Origin: Candidatus Uhrbacteria bacterium
Lineage (GTDB): Bacteria > Patescibacteriota > Patescibacteriia > 2-12-FULL-60-25
Length of the DNA: 64,000 bases
Direction: 5' to 3'
Assembly: GCA_020854265.1 (NCBI GenBank)
Contig: JADZFU010000002.1
Location: 1 to 64,000 of the forward strand
Shown: in pieces, positions 15,379 to 23,684 of the stretch
Position numbering within the stretch: the first letter of the stretch is position 1
Layout: every line of letters starts with the position of its first letter
Position numbers and translations under genes: made by a program
Notes under the pieces: model-generated
Database searches by the model: none
Seen by the model: the letters and a program-made list of their open reading frames with translations, nothing else
What the model was told of the DNA's origin: nothing

Positions 15379-15771
15379 ATGGACAATTCGAAGACCGCCC
15401 GTTTGGGCGGCAAGGCGCGGCGCGACATCATCCAGGCGGCCCTGGCGGATGCGCGCAAGCTCCAGGCCGAGGGTTTCTCGGTCCGGCTCCCGCTCTTGCG
15501 GAATTTGCCGGACGAGGAGCTGCGAGGCATCCGCGCGCTGATCGCCCGAAAGGGCGCCGAGGCGCGCAAGGCCAAGGCCGAGTACGAGCTGGGTATCAGG
15601 AAGGGCAACCGACCTGTGCGCAGCACGTCCGGCACGGAGCGCCACTACGATCCGGTCGTAGAGCGCATCCGCGAGGTCCGACGCGAGCATCAGGCAAAGA
15701 TCAGGGAGGCGCTAAGCGCTCTCTCGGGTCTGAACCTGTGTGCCGCCGAGGTCCCCGAGGCTGCGGAGTAG
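15379..15771 (+). CDS. Small basic helical protein
   Basis: 130 residues from the ATG five bases after AAGGAGG. The frame is open back to 15001, but that stretch is the structured RNA and encodes Cys/Pro/Arg-rich nonsense, so the Shine-Dalgarno sequence decides the start. The protein is Lys/Arg/Ala-rich and helical with no known motif, and could bind nucleic acid. It is flanked on both sides by copies of the twin-hairpin motif in the same transcript, so an RNA-binding role is worth considering (inference). Confidence 0.65.
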   Translation: MDNSKTARLGGKARRDIIQAALADARKLQAEGFSVRLPLLRNLPDEELRGIRALIARKGAEARKAKAEYELGIRKGNRPVRSTSGTERHYDPVVERIREVRREHQAKIREALSALSGLNLCAAEVPEAAE

Positions 15772-16068
15772 CGCCCGCCACGTGTCCGCCTCATCCACGC
15801 TCTGATGAGGCCTCCCTCCGGGCGATCGAAACTATATCGATCTTCCAGAGGGGAGATCTCCATCGCCCCAGCTTTTCGGTATGAAGGAACCGAACGTTGT
15901 CAGACGGAATAACTGAACGCGCTCCAAGCCATTCTCGCGCGATATAAAAGTGACTGGCTGAGACGAGAGCCTGAGGAGTCCATTCAATAGCTGATGACGG
16001 TCCAAGACCAGGCGTTCGCCTTCGTCGGACTCGAGGCATTTCTCTCCGAAGTTCTCGTCAATATCTTC
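15772..16068 (+). other. Structured 3' region with no supported gene
   Basis: About 300 nt between the 15379 gene and its terminator. It starts with twin-hairpin copy 2 (15788-15852). An open frame begins at ATG 15994 but has no Shine-Dalgarno sequence near it and runs through the terminator, so it is not called. No promoter seen. Confidence 0.45.
15788..15852 (+). other. Twin-hairpin RNA motif, copy 2
   Basis: Hairpin A is GCCTCATC/GATGAGGC (15788-15811). Hairpin B: CCCTC (15814-15818), five bases, GATCGA (15824-15829), loop, TCGATC (15837-15842), TTCCA, GAGGG (15848-15852). The arms and the TTCCA match copy 1; the loops and hairpin A differ completely in sequence. Confidence 0.6.
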
Positions 16069-16105
16069 ACCCGTCATCTCGCAAGAGCTCTGACGGGTTT
16101 TCTTT
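16069..16105 (+). terminator. Terminator of the 14154-15771 transcript
   Basis: ACCCGTCA (16069-16076) / TGACGGGT (16091-16098) with an inner CTC-GCAA-GAG, followed by TTTTCTTTA. Confidence 0.8.
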
Positions 16106-16167
16106 ATCCAAAAAAACCGACCTTGAATTCTCCCCACAAATAGGGGAGATTTCTGTATGAGGTGGTC

Positions 16168-16599
16168 ATGGAACGTTTTTCCGTCCTTTTGAGCCTCGGA
16201 ATTGCCGTCTCTGCATGCGGCCATGCTGACGGACTTCGCGTCGAGTGGAGCGAGCCGCCGCGCGCAGCCGCCGCGGAACCCTCCCCAGAGGTCGTCGAAC
16301 CGGAACAGCCGGACGTGTACACGATCGAAGTCGAGCCGAGCACCGAGCTCTTCTCGCGCGCGATCTTCTATGATCCCTCGGAGGGAGAATACGTGCTACG
16401 TGCGCTCGACTGCTCTTGGCAGAGCCACCGCTGCATCGGAGTCTTGCCGTACGATGCACGATTCAGCCACTACTTCACTCTCAGCCGCGAGCTACGGCGC
16501 TGTCCGCGCGTGCGCCTTTTCCGCAACGGAGATGAGCTCGATACATCTCTTTTGCGGAATGTCCGATGCGCCTACCTCTTTGAGGCGGATCCGGATTGA
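16168..16599 (+). CDS. Small lipoprotein (cassette)
   Basis: 143 residues from the ATG at 16168, chosen because a signal peptide begins there (MERFSVLLSLGIAVSAC) with lipobox VSAC and Cys17. The mature part begins with a Glu/Pro/Ala-rich linker (about residues 28-50), then a small domain with several cysteines (about residues 80-135). GAGGTG precedes the start. The function is unknown; predicted location is the outer face of the membrane. A bidirectional terminator follows. Confidence 0.7.
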   Translation: MERFSVLLSLGIAVSACGHADGLRVEWSEPPRAAAAEPSPEVVEPEQPDVYTIEVEPSTELFSRAIFYDPSEGEYVLRALDCSWQSHRCIGVLPYDARFSHYFTLSRELRRCPRVRLFRNGDELDTSLLRNVRCAYLFEADPD

Positions 16600-16604
16600 A
16601 CTGA

Positions 16605-16637
16605 AAAGCCCCGAACCAGATCTGGGTCGGGGCTTTA
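16605..16637. terminator. Bidirectional terminator
   Basis: AAAGCCCCGA ... TCGGGGCTTT with an inner CCAGATCTGG palindrome. It lies between the converging lipoprotein gene and the 16641-17243 gene. Confidence 0.8.
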
Positions 16638-16640
16638 TCG

Positions 16641-17243
16641 TCAGATGAAATCGGCGTCTGCCGGATGAACGTTCTCCCCGCCGCGGTGCAGGAAGTCGAA
16701 GAAAACGATGTCTTCGCGCAGACTGACGTTTCCGTGGAGCTCGCCGACGCTTGGTCCCGGCGCCAAGTTGTAGAGCATGAGCACCCTGTTGTGCGGATCC
16801 GCTTCGTGGAAACGGAATCTGGTCGAGCAGGAGACGAGCCGTGTGACCGGTGCGAGCGGCTCGCTGTCCATGACCTTGAAACCACGCGCGTGCTTGTTCA
16901 GGTCGAAGAGCTCGAGCTCGGCTCCATTGACATAGCCGCGAGGCGCCGTACCGGACCAGCCGACGATGCCCGGGAAAGGGATGTTGAAGCGCTGGTCGTA
17001 ATCGCTGCTGTACCTTGGCGGATTGCGCTCCAACTCGGTGAGAATGTCGTAGCAGACCGCGTGAAAAATCTCGCTGAAACTTCGGTCCCGCAAGACCTGG
17101 TTCGGCGATTCCCAACGTGAGAAATTTCCGGCGAGGCGGGTACCGCGTCCGCGGAAATGCCGTTCCATCATGGTTCGGCTGCAGTGGTTCGGGATTACCA
17201 CACGCATGTTCGGAAGTCCTTCGGTTCTCAAGATCCAGACCAT
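16641..17243 (-). CDS. Uncharacterised protein (cassette)
   Basis: 200 residues from the ATG at 17243, with AAAGGA eight bases before it; later in-frame ATGs (17207, 17171) are alternatives. Soluble and His/Asp/Glu-containing, with no recognised motif or membrane segment. Transcribed from TTGACA/TAGATA at 17313-17285 on minus. It has the C/G-ending codon bias of the cassettes. Confidence 0.6.
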   Translation of the reverse strand: MVWILRTEGLPNMRVVIPNHCSRTMMERHFRGRGTRLAGNFSRWESPNQVLRDRSFSEIFHAVCYDILTELERNPPRYSSDYDQRFNIPFPGIVGWSGTAPRGYVNGAELELFDLNKHARGFKVMDSEPLAPVTRLVSCSTRFRFHEADPHNRVLMLYNLAPGPSVGELHGNVSLREDIVFFDFLHRGGENVHPADADFI

Positions 17244-17284
17244 TCCGAGAATCCTTTGGTGTGACGCCGTATGGCGACCTTCCT

Positions 17285-17313
17285 TATCTATATCAAAATA
17301 TCGCTTTTGTCAA
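17285..17313 (-). promoter_or_regulatory. Promoter of the 17243 gene
   Basis: TTGACA (17313-17308), 17 bases, TAGATA (17290-17285). A divergent promoter lies 31 bases away at 17344. Confidence 0.65.
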
Positions 17314-17343
17314 GCCTTATTTTGGCCAATATTGGCCCAGATC

Positions 17344-17372
17344 TTGACAAAAAGATCAAAATCTGGTACTTT
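17344..17372 (+). promoter_or_regulatory. Promoter of a short transcription unit
   Basis: TTGACA (17344-17349), 17 bases, TACTTT (17367-17372). Confidence 0.7.
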
Positions 17373-17379
17373 ATTCATG

Positions 17380-17570
17380 CTCAGGTAAGTACCTGTGTGA
17401 CTCGAACGGCAACCCCGCACCGACCCACTGGAGACCAACATGAGACGACGCACCCTCCTCAGCTGACCTTTCCTCGGCGTCGACGACCTGCCGAACGTTC
17501 CAGATCCCAGAAGATCCCCTGACAACACCTACCGACCCCGTCCCGCCATCGCGCCGGACGGGGTCTTCTA
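17380..17570 (+). ncRNA. About 190-nt transcript with an 8-codon ORF
   Basis: It runs from the promoter at 17344 to the terminator GACCCCGTCC (17534-17543) / GGACGGGGTC (17556-17565) plus TTCT. The only Shine-Dalgarno-led ORF is at 17440-17466 (GGAG, then MRRRTLLS). It is either a small RNA or a leader-peptide-like unit. The typA -35 lies five bases past the terminator. Confidence 0.5.
17440..17466 (+). CDS. Tiny ORF, 8 codons
   Basis: MRRRTLLS preceded by GGAG. Too short to assign; listed because the surrounding transcript has its own promoter and terminator and nothing else coding. Confidence 0.25.
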   Translation: MRRRTLLS

Positions 17571-17574
17571 ATTA

Positions 17575-17603
17575 TTGACAGAGGGCAAAATCTGGCCTAG
17601 AAT
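17575..17603 (+). promoter_or_regulatory. typA promoter, leaderless
   Basis: TTGACA (17575-17580), 17 bases, TAGAAT (17598-17603). The ATG at 17614 is ten bases past the -10, leaving a 5' UTR of about three to four bases. Confidence 0.75.
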
Positions 17604-17613
17604 TCGCGCACTT

Positions 17614-19422
<1,809 letters not shown>

Positions 19423-19425
19423 TGT

Positions 19426-19455
19426 AAAAGCCCTCGCAGGATCGCGGGGGCTTTT
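19426..19455. terminator. Bidirectional terminator after typA
   Basis: AAAAGCCCTCGC ... GCGGGGGCTTTT; it serves typA on plus and the 19469-19843 gene on minus. Confidence 0.8.
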
Positions 19456-19468
19456 CTGTAAGAGATGC

Positions 19469-19843
19469 TCAGCGAACGTAGCGGAGCTCGTCGATGTTGA
19501 TGTGGGGGATGGGGAGCTGACGCAGCTCGCGCGCCTTGCTCCAGATGACGCTCAGGACCTCGATCTCGCGGCCTTCGGCTGGAAGGTTCTTGGCCGGCTT
19601 GCTGAGCAGGTAGGCCTTGAAATCGGGGTTGAACTGGTGATCGATGACCGGATCGGTCACGAGAAAGAAGAAACGGGAGAGCGGCTCCCCGCATGCGACG
19701 CAGCAGTTCCCGCTCGTCATCCAGCACTCCGCGATGTGGCGCTTGTAGACGCCCATGAAGCCGAGATGAGTCTGCGTCGTCTCTTCCACCTTGATCAGGT
19801 AACGTAGATGGAGGCCGTGAGCCTCGATTTCTTTCCAATTCAC
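19469..19843 (-). CDS. Uncharacterised protein with CVAC motif (cassette)
   Basis: 124 residues, starting at a GTG (19843) five bases after AAGGAGG. It contains Cys41 and a CxxC-type CVAC near residues 48-51, then a mixed domain. A metal-binding or redox site is possible, but nothing else supports a family. A TTGACA lies upstream on minus near 19903. Divergent from the 19980 gene. Confidence 0.6.
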   Translation of the reverse strand: MNWKEIEAHGLHLRYLIKVEETTQTHLGFMGVYKRHIAECWMTSGNCCVACGEPLSRFFFLVTDPVIDHQFNPDFKAYLLSKPAKNLPAEGREIEVLSVIWSKARELRQLPIPHINIDELRYVR

Positions 19844-19979
19844 GCTTTCCTCCTTATAAAGTGCTAGGAGCGGATCTCAGTTGATTATCGTCATTTTGTC
19901 AATGTTTACATAGGTTGAAACTTGACGAATGAGCGCAAAAAAGGCGAAATGGATGAATCGTACTTTTCAGGAGGACCGC

Positions 19980-20480
19980 ATGTTCGGCATGTCACCAGGT
20001 CCCTACCGCGACGAAGTGGATGCGCAATGGCATCGGCTCGAATCCGTGAACCAAGAGCTCGGCGAAACCCAGGAGAGCCTCGCGCTCGAACGGGCCGAGA
20101 ACAAGCTCTTGCGCGCCGAGAACCATCGATTGCGCGGACGTTACGGCGTCTCGCGGATCGGGCTGCTCTTGGTTGCATGCCTGCGTTGGGGAGCACGACC
20201 CGTGATCTCCGCGCTGGCGGGCATGGCCTTCATGGCCATGATGCTGGTTCCGAACAGTCGGCCGGAGGCACGCGGCTACTCGCCTCATCGCCGAGCGCCG
20301 AGAACGCCTCCTCCAACCATGATCGTTCCCGCATTCATGCGCGAACCACCGACGACGCGTCCGTGCTACATCCAGCAGATGTGCCACGAATCCTGCCCCC
20401 AGACTCCGGTCTGGACCTGGGGAGGAGAGTCCTACGAGGTCGAAATCGAACTCGTGATCATCATCACTACCAACTACTGA
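19980..20480 (+). CDS. Membrane protein with N-terminal coiled coil (cassette)
   Basis: 166 residues from the ATG at 19980, five bases after AGGAGG; the frame is open to 19929, but the Shine-Dalgarno sequence decides. A coiled coil is seen at about residues 15-50 (QELGETQESLALERAENK), a membrane segment near 60-85, then a Pro/Arg-rich stretch and four cysteines near residues 125-140. The C-terminal part is probably outside the membrane. Function unknown. Confidence 0.6.
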   Translation: MFGMSPGPYRDEVDAQWHRLESVNQELGETQESLALERAENKLLRAENHRLRGRYGVSRIGLLLVACLRWGARPVISALAGMAFMAMMLVPNSRPEARGYSPHRRAPRTPPPTMIVPAFMREPPTTRPCYIQQMCHESCPQTPVWTWGGESYEVEIELVIIITTNY

Positions 20481-20486
20481 ACAGAA

Positions 20487-20520
20487 GAACCCCGACTCGC
20501 AGGCTGCGGTCGGGGTTCTG
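20487..20520. terminator. Bidirectional terminator
   Basis: GAACCCCGAC (20487-20496) / GTCGGGGTTC (20509-20518). Between converging cassettes. Confidence 0.8.
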
Positions 20521-20522
20521 TG

Positions 20523-21263
20523 CTATTTGGGCTTTTGCGCCCGCTGGATCACATCCGTGGGGATTTCCATGGTGATGGCGCTCGGATCGCTCTGACGGCC
20601 GTCCTGCTCCGGCGGAAGCGCCCGCATGAGCTGGGAAGGACGATCCGGGGTCGGGTACTGGATGGTCTGGTCGTCGCGCTCCTTGCGGGGCGACGGAGGC
20701 GGAGGCGGAGGCGGTTCGGTCTCGCGCTCCTGGCGGTTGGCCAAGTATTCGCGAAGTCCATCGAAGTCGCCGCTGTCGTATGCGCTTCTCGCCTGAAGAG
20801 CGAAGAGCGCCGGACCCGTGACTCCACTCTGGCGCTGATGATCGAGGATGAAAGAACGGCTTTCGGGCGAGCGCCTCGCCAAGGCGGAGACGCTCTGCCA
20901 CTCGTATGGTCCGTAGACGAGGACCTTGGTGCATGGAATGTACGCGTGCGTGAGCTCAAGGCTGATGACCTTGCGCTGGAGCTGGATGGCGCCGGCACCC
21001 GGCTTCGAGAACAGCACGAAGGAGATCGACTGCGGATCATTGCCGGCAAGCGCCTGCAAGGAACCGAGCTCGCGAAGCAGCTCGTCGACGTCTTCGAACC
21101 AGTGCAGCTTGATGCCGCCCTTGGTGACCGCCCCATCCGTTGCGAGATCGAACAGGATGAAGAAGGCCTCCTGGAAACTGCGGACCTCCGGATTCTCGGA
21201 AGGCTTTGCGCTGAACGGGGCACCAGCCAGCACGATGTGCCGGGGGAACCGGAACTCTGACAT
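20523..21263 (-). CDS. Uncharacterised protein with Pro-rich segment (cassette)
   Basis: 246 residues from the ATG at 21263, four bases after GGAGGATA; a longer open frame to 21452 covers the promoter and is rejected. The N-terminal 170 residues look globular (alternating beta and alpha, FFILFDLATDGAV, VLVYGPYEW), possibly a small-molecule or nucleotide-binding fold. A run of eight prolines after ERETE and a disordered C-terminal tail follow. No motif is certain. Confidence 0.6.
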   Translation of the reverse strand: MSEFRFPRHIVLAGAPFSAKPSENPEVRSFQEAFFILFDLATDGAVTKGGIKLHWFEDVDELLRELGSLQALAGNDPQSISFVLFSKPGAGAIQLQRKVISLELTHAYIPCTKVLVYGPYEWQSVSALARRSPESRSFILDHQRQSGVTGPALFALQARSAYDSGDFDGLREYLANRQERETEPPPPPPPSPRKERDDQTIQYPTPDRPSQLMRALPPEQDGRQSDPSAITMEIPTDVIQRAQKPK

Positions 21264-21279
21264 GATATCCTCCGCAAGT

Positions 21280-21308
21280 TTCATAACAAAATAGTCAAAA
21301 ATCGTCAA
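21280..21308 (-). promoter_or_regulatory. Promoter of the 21263 gene
   Basis: TTGACG (21308-21303), 17 bases, TATGAA (21285-21280). Confidence 0.6.
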
Positions 21309-21372
21309 TAAAATCGAGGAAAACCCGCTGTTTGTGCGCAGTATGGCTGATGTGTTATTCTCAGGCAGATTT

Positions 21373-21954
21373 ATGCGCCGCGAAGTCGTTCTCGATATCG
21401 AAACCCAAAATACTTTCCAGGATGTCGGGGCATATAACCCGAGTCTGCTCAATGTTTCCCTTGTCGGCTGTTATTTTTTTGAAACTGATACATTTGAAGC
21501 GTTTTTCGAAGCCGATCTCCCCAAACTGTGGCCTCGTCTTGAGCGGGCTGAACGCATCATCGGATATAATCTTGTCGGGTTTGATTACCCGTGCTTGCAA
21601 AGGTACTACTCGGGAGACATTATGCGTTTACCAACCGTCGACCTGCTTGTGGAGATCGAGAAACGTCTCGGCTTCCGCATCAAGCTGGACGACGTGGCCC
21701 AAGCCACGCTCGGCGTCGGTAAATCCGGACACGGATTGCAGGCAGTCGAGTTCTGGAAAAAGGGGGAGTTAGAAAAGCTGAAGGAATATTGTCTGCAGGA
21801 TGTGCGCGTCACCCGCGACGTGTACGAGTTTGCCCTGCAAAACAGCTTTGTCCGTTTCCATAATAGACAAGGCCAGCTGCAGGACATCCCGCTTCCGCTT
21901 GAACCGCCGGAAGCCGAGACAAGACCAGCAATCAACCTCTCGCTCGGACTGTAA
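21373..21954 (+). CDS. DEDD-type 3'-5' exonuclease
   Basis: 193 residues from the ATG at 21373, eleven bases after TGTTATTCT (21353-21361), so nearly leaderless; an earlier ATG at 21344 lies upstream of that -10. RNase H-like fold: LDIET (residues 7-11) gives the first two acidic residues, NLVGFDYPCL the third, and YCLQDVRVTRDVY the last with its Asp. It resembles YprB/predicted 3'-5' exonucleases acting on DNA or RNA. Divergent from the cassette at 21263. Confidence 0.8.
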   Translation: MRREVVLDIETQNTFQDVGAYNPSLLNVSLVGCYFFETDTFEAFFEADLPKLWPRLERAERIIGYNLVGFDYPCLQRYYSGDIMRLPTVDLLVEIEKRLGFRIKLDDVAQATLGVGKSGHGLQAVEFWKKGELEKLKEYCLQDVRVTRDVYEFALQNSFVRFHNRQGQLQDIPLPLEPPEAETRPAINLSLGL

Positions 21955-21967
21955 AGTTATCCACCGT

Positions 21968-22015
21968 ACACTATATCTTGTGGTATAATCTGATTTAGAC
22001 CACTAGATCTAGTGG
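21968..22015 (+). promoter_or_regulatory. Tandem NrdR boxes around an extended -10 promoter
   Basis: Box 1, ACACTATATCTTGTGG (21968-21983), matches the NrdR consensus ACACWATATATWGTGT at nearly all positions. Box 2 is CCACTAGATCTAGTGG (22000-22015), inside a perfect 20-base palindrome. Centres are 32 bases apart, three helical turns, as known for NrdR. TGGTATAAT (21981-21989) lies between and overlaps box 1. Repression of the ribonucleotide reductase genes by NrdR when dATP/ATP is high is expected; nrdR itself is not in the window. Confidence 0.8.
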
Positions 22016-22183
22016 TCGGGCCACCTGAATACCGATTCCACGCGAATGTCTGACGATGCATGCGTCGGGCAGGGTCGGATGAAGGGACCCCGATATCACA
22101 AACGATTCTGATTGAACAGCCCGGAACATCGGCCGGGCAGTGGCTTCTTGTTTTCTTTTTTCGTTTTTTTACACCGCTTGAAT

Positions 22184-22684
22184 ATGAACCCGATGTCCGC
22201 TGCTGGAGATGCATACGTACCGCGCCGCCGCCGCTTAGCCGACGAGCGGAAAGCCATTACCCATAAATTTCAAATCGCCCAAACCGAGGGTTATGTTACG
22301 GTCGGCTTATATGAGGACGGCCAGCCGGGCGAAGTCTTTATCAGCCTTTCCAAAGAGGGCAGCTCGCTTGCAGGGCTCATGGACTCGTTTGCTACGGCAA
22401 TTTCGATCGGTCTTCAGTATGGAGTACCACTCAAAGTTTTGGTAAACAAATTTGTGCATGCGCGCTATGAACCGTCGGGACCCACGCAAAATCCGAATAT
22501 CCCGCAGGCAAAATCGATTGTCGATTATATTTTTCGCTGGCTTGCGCTCAAGTTTTTGACGCCAGAAGACCGCCAAAGCGTCGGTTTATATAACGAGGCG
22601 GGACAAAGCGCAGCCATGCCGCCAGCGGGTGCGCCTAGCTATGTAAACCAATCCTTCCTGAACCGGATTGATGGGCAAATCTGA
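22184..22684 (+). CDS. Stand-alone TSCPD-domain protein, RNR-associated
   Basis: 166 residues from the ATG at 22184, with no Shine-Dalgarno sequence. The segment HKF, EGYVTVGLYEDGQPGE, KEGSSLAGLMDSFATA, LQYGVPLKVLVNKF is the TSCPD domain normally found at the C-terminus of B12-dependent (class II, NrdJ) reductases. Here it stands alone upstream of class I nrdB and nrdA. The leader of about 190 nt after the NrdR boxes holds an AGCCCGG/CCGGGC hairpin followed by T-rich sequence. The role is unknown; a part in assembling or regulating the reductase is inferred from position. Its end overlaps nrdB. Confidence 0.85.
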   Translation: MNPMSAAGDAYVPRRRRLADERKAITHKFQIAQTEGYVTVGLYEDGQPGEVFISLSKEGSSLAGLMDSFATAISIGLQYGVPLKVLVNKFVHARYEPSGPTQNPNIPQAKSIVDYIFRWLALKFLTPEDRQSVGLYNEAGQSAAMPPAGAPSYVNQSFLNRIDGQI

Positions 22685-23657
22685 TTCCGATGCTATGAGT
22701 CTGCTCTTTGGCGCAAGCCCCATTCTCACGCATCGGCCATTCTACCGGCCGTTTGAGTATCCGACGTTTTTCGAATACTTCCAGAAACAAAACCAAGCGC
22801 ATTGGCTGCCAATCGAGGTACCGATGGAGTCGGATATCTCGGATTTCCGATTTAAACTCTCCCCGGAAGAAAAAAATCTCGTAATCCAAATCTTGCGCTT
22901 TTTTACGCAAGGAGACATTGAAGTCAATAATAACTACAACCAGCGTTTGATTCCGGCGTTTCCGAAGCCGGAAATCAAAATGATGCTCTCGGCATTTGCC
23001 GCCATGGAGAGCACCCATGTATGGGCCTACTCGTATTTAAACGATTCGCTCGGGCTTCCGGAAAAAGAATACAGTGCGTTTTTGGAATTCGAGTCCATGC
23101 GCAATAAATACCAATACATCCAAACCTTTGATGTACGCGATGTACGAGAACTCGCAATCAACCTGGCAGTGTTTGGAGGATTCATGGAGGGCGTTAGCCT
23201 GTTCTCAAGCTTTGCGATTTTGATGAATTTTCCTCGCCTCGGAAAAATGAAAGGCGTCGGACAAATTGTCACGTGGAGCATCCGCGATGAGACCTTGCAC
23301 AGCCAAGGGGTCTGCCACCTCTTCCGCGAACTCCTCAAAGAAAATAAACATATTTGGACGCAGGAGCTGAAAAGCTTACTCCACCAAGCATGCGACGACA
23401 TGGTGAAGCTCGAAGATCATTTCATAGACACGTGCTTTTCCATGGGGGCCGTCCCCGGACTCAAGCCAGAGGATGTTAAACAGTACATCCGCTACACGGC
23501 GGACAAAAAGCTGAACGATCTCGGATTAGAGAAACTGTATAACTCCCCAAACCCGCTGGCATGGCTCGACGTCATGGTCAATGCAAAAGAACATACGAAC
23601 TTCTTTGAAAACAGGGCAACGGAATACGCAAAAGGAGGCGTGGTCGCGGACTGGTAA
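22671..23657 (+). CDS. nrdB: Class I ribonucleotide reductase beta subunit
   Basis: 328 residues from the ATG at 22671, overlapping the TSCPD gene by 14 bases. It makes the radical needed for reducing ribonucleotides. All six metal ligands are present by spacing: D82, E113, H116 (ESTH), E173, E207 and H210 (DETLH). Y120, four residues after H116, matches the radical tyrosine of E. coli (Y122). Pairs with nrdA downstream under the NrdR boxes. Whether it uses iron or manganese cannot be told. Confidence 0.95.
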   Translation: MGKSDSDAMSLLFGASPILTHRPFYRPFEYPTFFEYFQKQNQAHWLPIEVPMESDISDFRFKLSPEEKNLVIQILRFFTQGDIEVNNNYNQRLIPAFPKPEIKMMLSAFAAMESTHVWAYSYLNDSLGLPEKEYSAFLEFESMRNKYQYIQTFDVRDVRELAINLAVFGGFMEGVSLFSSFAILMNFPRLGKMKGVGQIVTWSIRDETLHSQGVCHLFRELLKENKHIWTQELKSLLHQACDDMVKLEDHFIDTCFSMGAVPGLKPEDVKQYIRYTADKKLNDLGLEKLYNSPNPLAWLDVMVNAKEHTNFFENRATEYAKGGVVADW

Positions 23658-23684
23658 AAAATCTACTCTATAAAACGAACCTTT

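Noticed and set aside
15994..16140. About 49-codon ORF in the 3' region of the 15379 transcript
   Set aside because: No ribosome site near the ATG, and the frame runs through the terminator hairpin.
21990..22183. Cobalamin riboswitch before the TSCPD gene
   Set aside because: A GCCACCTG near 22020 recalls part of the motif, but the B12 box and the rest of the core are missing; the NrdR boxes explain the regulation.
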